A DNA stretch of 6,190 nt, from assembly GCA_019747615.1 (NCBI GenBank), contig JAIEQQ010000678.1, positions 1 to 6,190 on the forward strand, read 5' to 3'. This DNA comes from Phycisphaerales bacterium. GTDB taxonomy: Bacteria > Planctomycetota > Phycisphaerae > Phycisphaerales > UBA1924. The notes under the pieces were generated by a model, which worked only from the letters and a program-made list of their open reading frames with translations, ran no database searches and had not been told where the DNA came from. Below are positions 5,211-6,190 of the stretch, piece by piece. Both the position numbers and the translations under genes were made by a program. Position 1 is the first letter of the stretch. Each line of letters begins with the position of its first letter.

Positions 5211-6190
5211 TCAGACGGCCAAAACTGCGCGGGCGATCGCCGCCGCGCCGTCCGCCGGCCCAAGCGCCGCCAGAGCACGCCGCATCTGCGCTCTGCGCTC
5301 GTGATCACGCAATATTCCCACCAGCAGCGGACCAAGGGTCAGGGCATTCACCCTAGCCTCGATCTGGTCCCGCTCGACCAGCGCCCCACCATGCACAACC
5401 AGCCGCTCAGCGTTCAGCCGCTGATGCTCGTCACGGTGGTAGGGATACGGAAGGAACAGCGTCGGGGTCTGATTCGCCCACGCCTCGCCCACGCTCCCCG
5501 CTCCGGCGCGGCTGATCGCAAAGTCCGCGGCGCCCCACCACTGCCCCAAACCTTTCACCAGCGGCACCACCGTCGCCGGCACCTGATGTCGCTCGTACGC
5601 GCTGATGAGTTGCTGCACGACGCCATCGGCACCTCCGCCGCCACCGCATTGATGCAACACGCGCCACCGCCCGCGCTGCAGTTCGCCGGCCAACTCCGGC
5701 AACATCTCGATCATCGCCTGATTGATGCTCGATGCGCCGAGGCTGCCGCCGGTGATCATCAGCACGCGCTCGCCTTCTTTCGCCTCGATCAATGCGCGGC
5801 AAGCATCGCGATCCTTCCCCAGCGCAGCCGCACGCACGATCGGCGGCACCAGCATCCATGATCGCGCGTACACGGCGCTCGTTGGCAATGCCGTGAAACA
5901 CCGATCCGCCCGGCGAGCGATCCACCGGTTCGCCTTGCCCGGCTGCGCATCGAGATTCACCAGCGTGATGTCCAAACCCTCGACCCGCGCCGCCTGCACG
6001 CACGGCCCCGCGACAAACCCACCCAGCGCGATCACCCGCACCGGCGAACCCCGGGCCTCATCGCGGAGCTGGCGGAACAGTCGGCGCGCCTTGCGAATGC
6101 TGCGGCCCCAGCTTCGAACAAAGCTCAGGAGCGTCAGTGGGCGCAGGCCCAGCGGGCGCGCATCCAGCGCCGCGTACTCAACACCCTCCG
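5211..6190 (-). CDS. murG: MurG-family UDP-GlcNAc transferase, N-terminus beyond the window
   Basis: MurG adds GlcNAc from UDP-GlcNAc to lipid I on the inner face of the membrane, giving lipid II for peptidoglycan. The frame is open to the right edge: 49 codons precede the GTG at 6041, so that GTG is not the start. In the 325 visible residues: ALGGFVAGP (54-62, the usual GGYVSGP), QPGKANRW (82-89), GGSLGA (147-152), SRAGAGSVGE (226-235, with the conserved Glu that contacts the nucleotide) and DEHQRLNA (253-260, the family's 'DRQQYWNA'). The N-terminal GGTGGH loop would lie in the missing ~40 residues. Odd points: the HEQN motif before 'xxPGxxN' reads VNLD, and the GNPVR segment reads VPPIVR. 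It is therefore a divergent MurG; a related glycosyltransferase with another acceptor cannot be excluded. Its next gene is the hypothetical protein rather than murC or another dcw gene. Confidence 0.85.
   Translation of the reverse strand, partial: EGVEYAALDARPLGLRPLTLLSFVRSWGRSIRKARRLFRQLRDEARGSPVRVIALGGFVAGPCVQAARVEGLDITLVNLDAQPGKANRWIARRADRCFTALPTSAVYARSWMLVPPIVRAAALGKDRDACRALIEAKEGERVLMITGGSLGASSINQAMIEMLPELAGELQRGRWRVLHQCGGGGGADGVVQQLISAYERHQVPATVVPLVKGLGQWWGAADFAISRAGAGSVGEAWANQTPTLFLPYPYHRDEHQRLNAERLVVHGGALVERDQIEARVNALTLGPLLVGILRDHERRAQMRRALAALGPADGAAAIARAVLAV

Noticed and set aside
5109..5861. 250-residue open frame on the + strand opposite murG
   Set aside because: It is antisense to conserved MurG motifs and has no recognisable motif of its own.
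6039..6041. GTG start for the MurG-like gene
   Set aside because: The frame stays open for 49 more codons to the window edge, and those residues look like the MurG segment that precedes the GGYVSGP loop, so this GTG is an internal valine.

Overview
This is a GC-rich bacterial window with one partial gene on the + strand (positions 1-486) and five co-directional genes on the - strand (6190 down to 665). The gene content fits a Planctomycetota genome, perhaps of the Phycisphaerae type. The reasons are the high GC, the near absence of Shine-Dalgarno sequences, a GH35-like glycosidase, and a GcpE/IspG whose wording I associate with that group. This is an impression from protein sequence and not a phylogenetic result.

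Layout, following - strand transcription from the right edge: (1) a MurG-family UDP-GlcNAc transferase, cut by the window edge (5211-6190). (2) A 147-bp gap with small hairpins and a possible extended -10 promoter. (3) An unrecognised 270-residue protein with a receiver-like fold lacking an obvious phospho-acceptor (4251-5063). (4) A GGDEF-domain protein overlapping it by ATGA (2836-4254), with a degenerate receiver-like N-terminus, an Ala/Pro linker, a GAF-like segment and a C-terminal GGDEF domain reading GGDEL with an intact RxxD I-site. (5) A Nudix hydrolase resembling NudB/dihydroneopterin-triphosphate pyrophosphatase (2094-2669). (6) ispG, the penultimate enzyme of the MEP isoprenoid pathway (665-1966). 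The + strand partial gene at the left edge is the C-terminal part of a probable GH35 beta-galactosidase and converges on ispG.

The most unusual non-coding feature is a family of 7-bp tandem repeats filling much of both intergenic spaces around the Nudix gene. The unit reads GCTGAAA on the + strand at 2802-2832 (four perfect copies), GCTCAAA-like at 2695-2736, and in the opposite orientation (CAGCYTY/TCGGCCC-like) at 1991-2081. The arrays stop within a few to about a dozen bases of the flanking stop codons.

Functionally, MurG (lipid II synthesis) and IspG (isoprenoid precursors, including those for the undecaprenyl carrier) both serve envelope building. The coupled receiver-like/GGDEF pair between them looks like a small c-di-GMP signalling module. 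Whether these genes form one regulated unit is not shown: the gaps of 127-166 bp around the Nudix gene argue against a tight single operon. I saw no tRNA, rRNA, CRISPR, transposase or phage gene.
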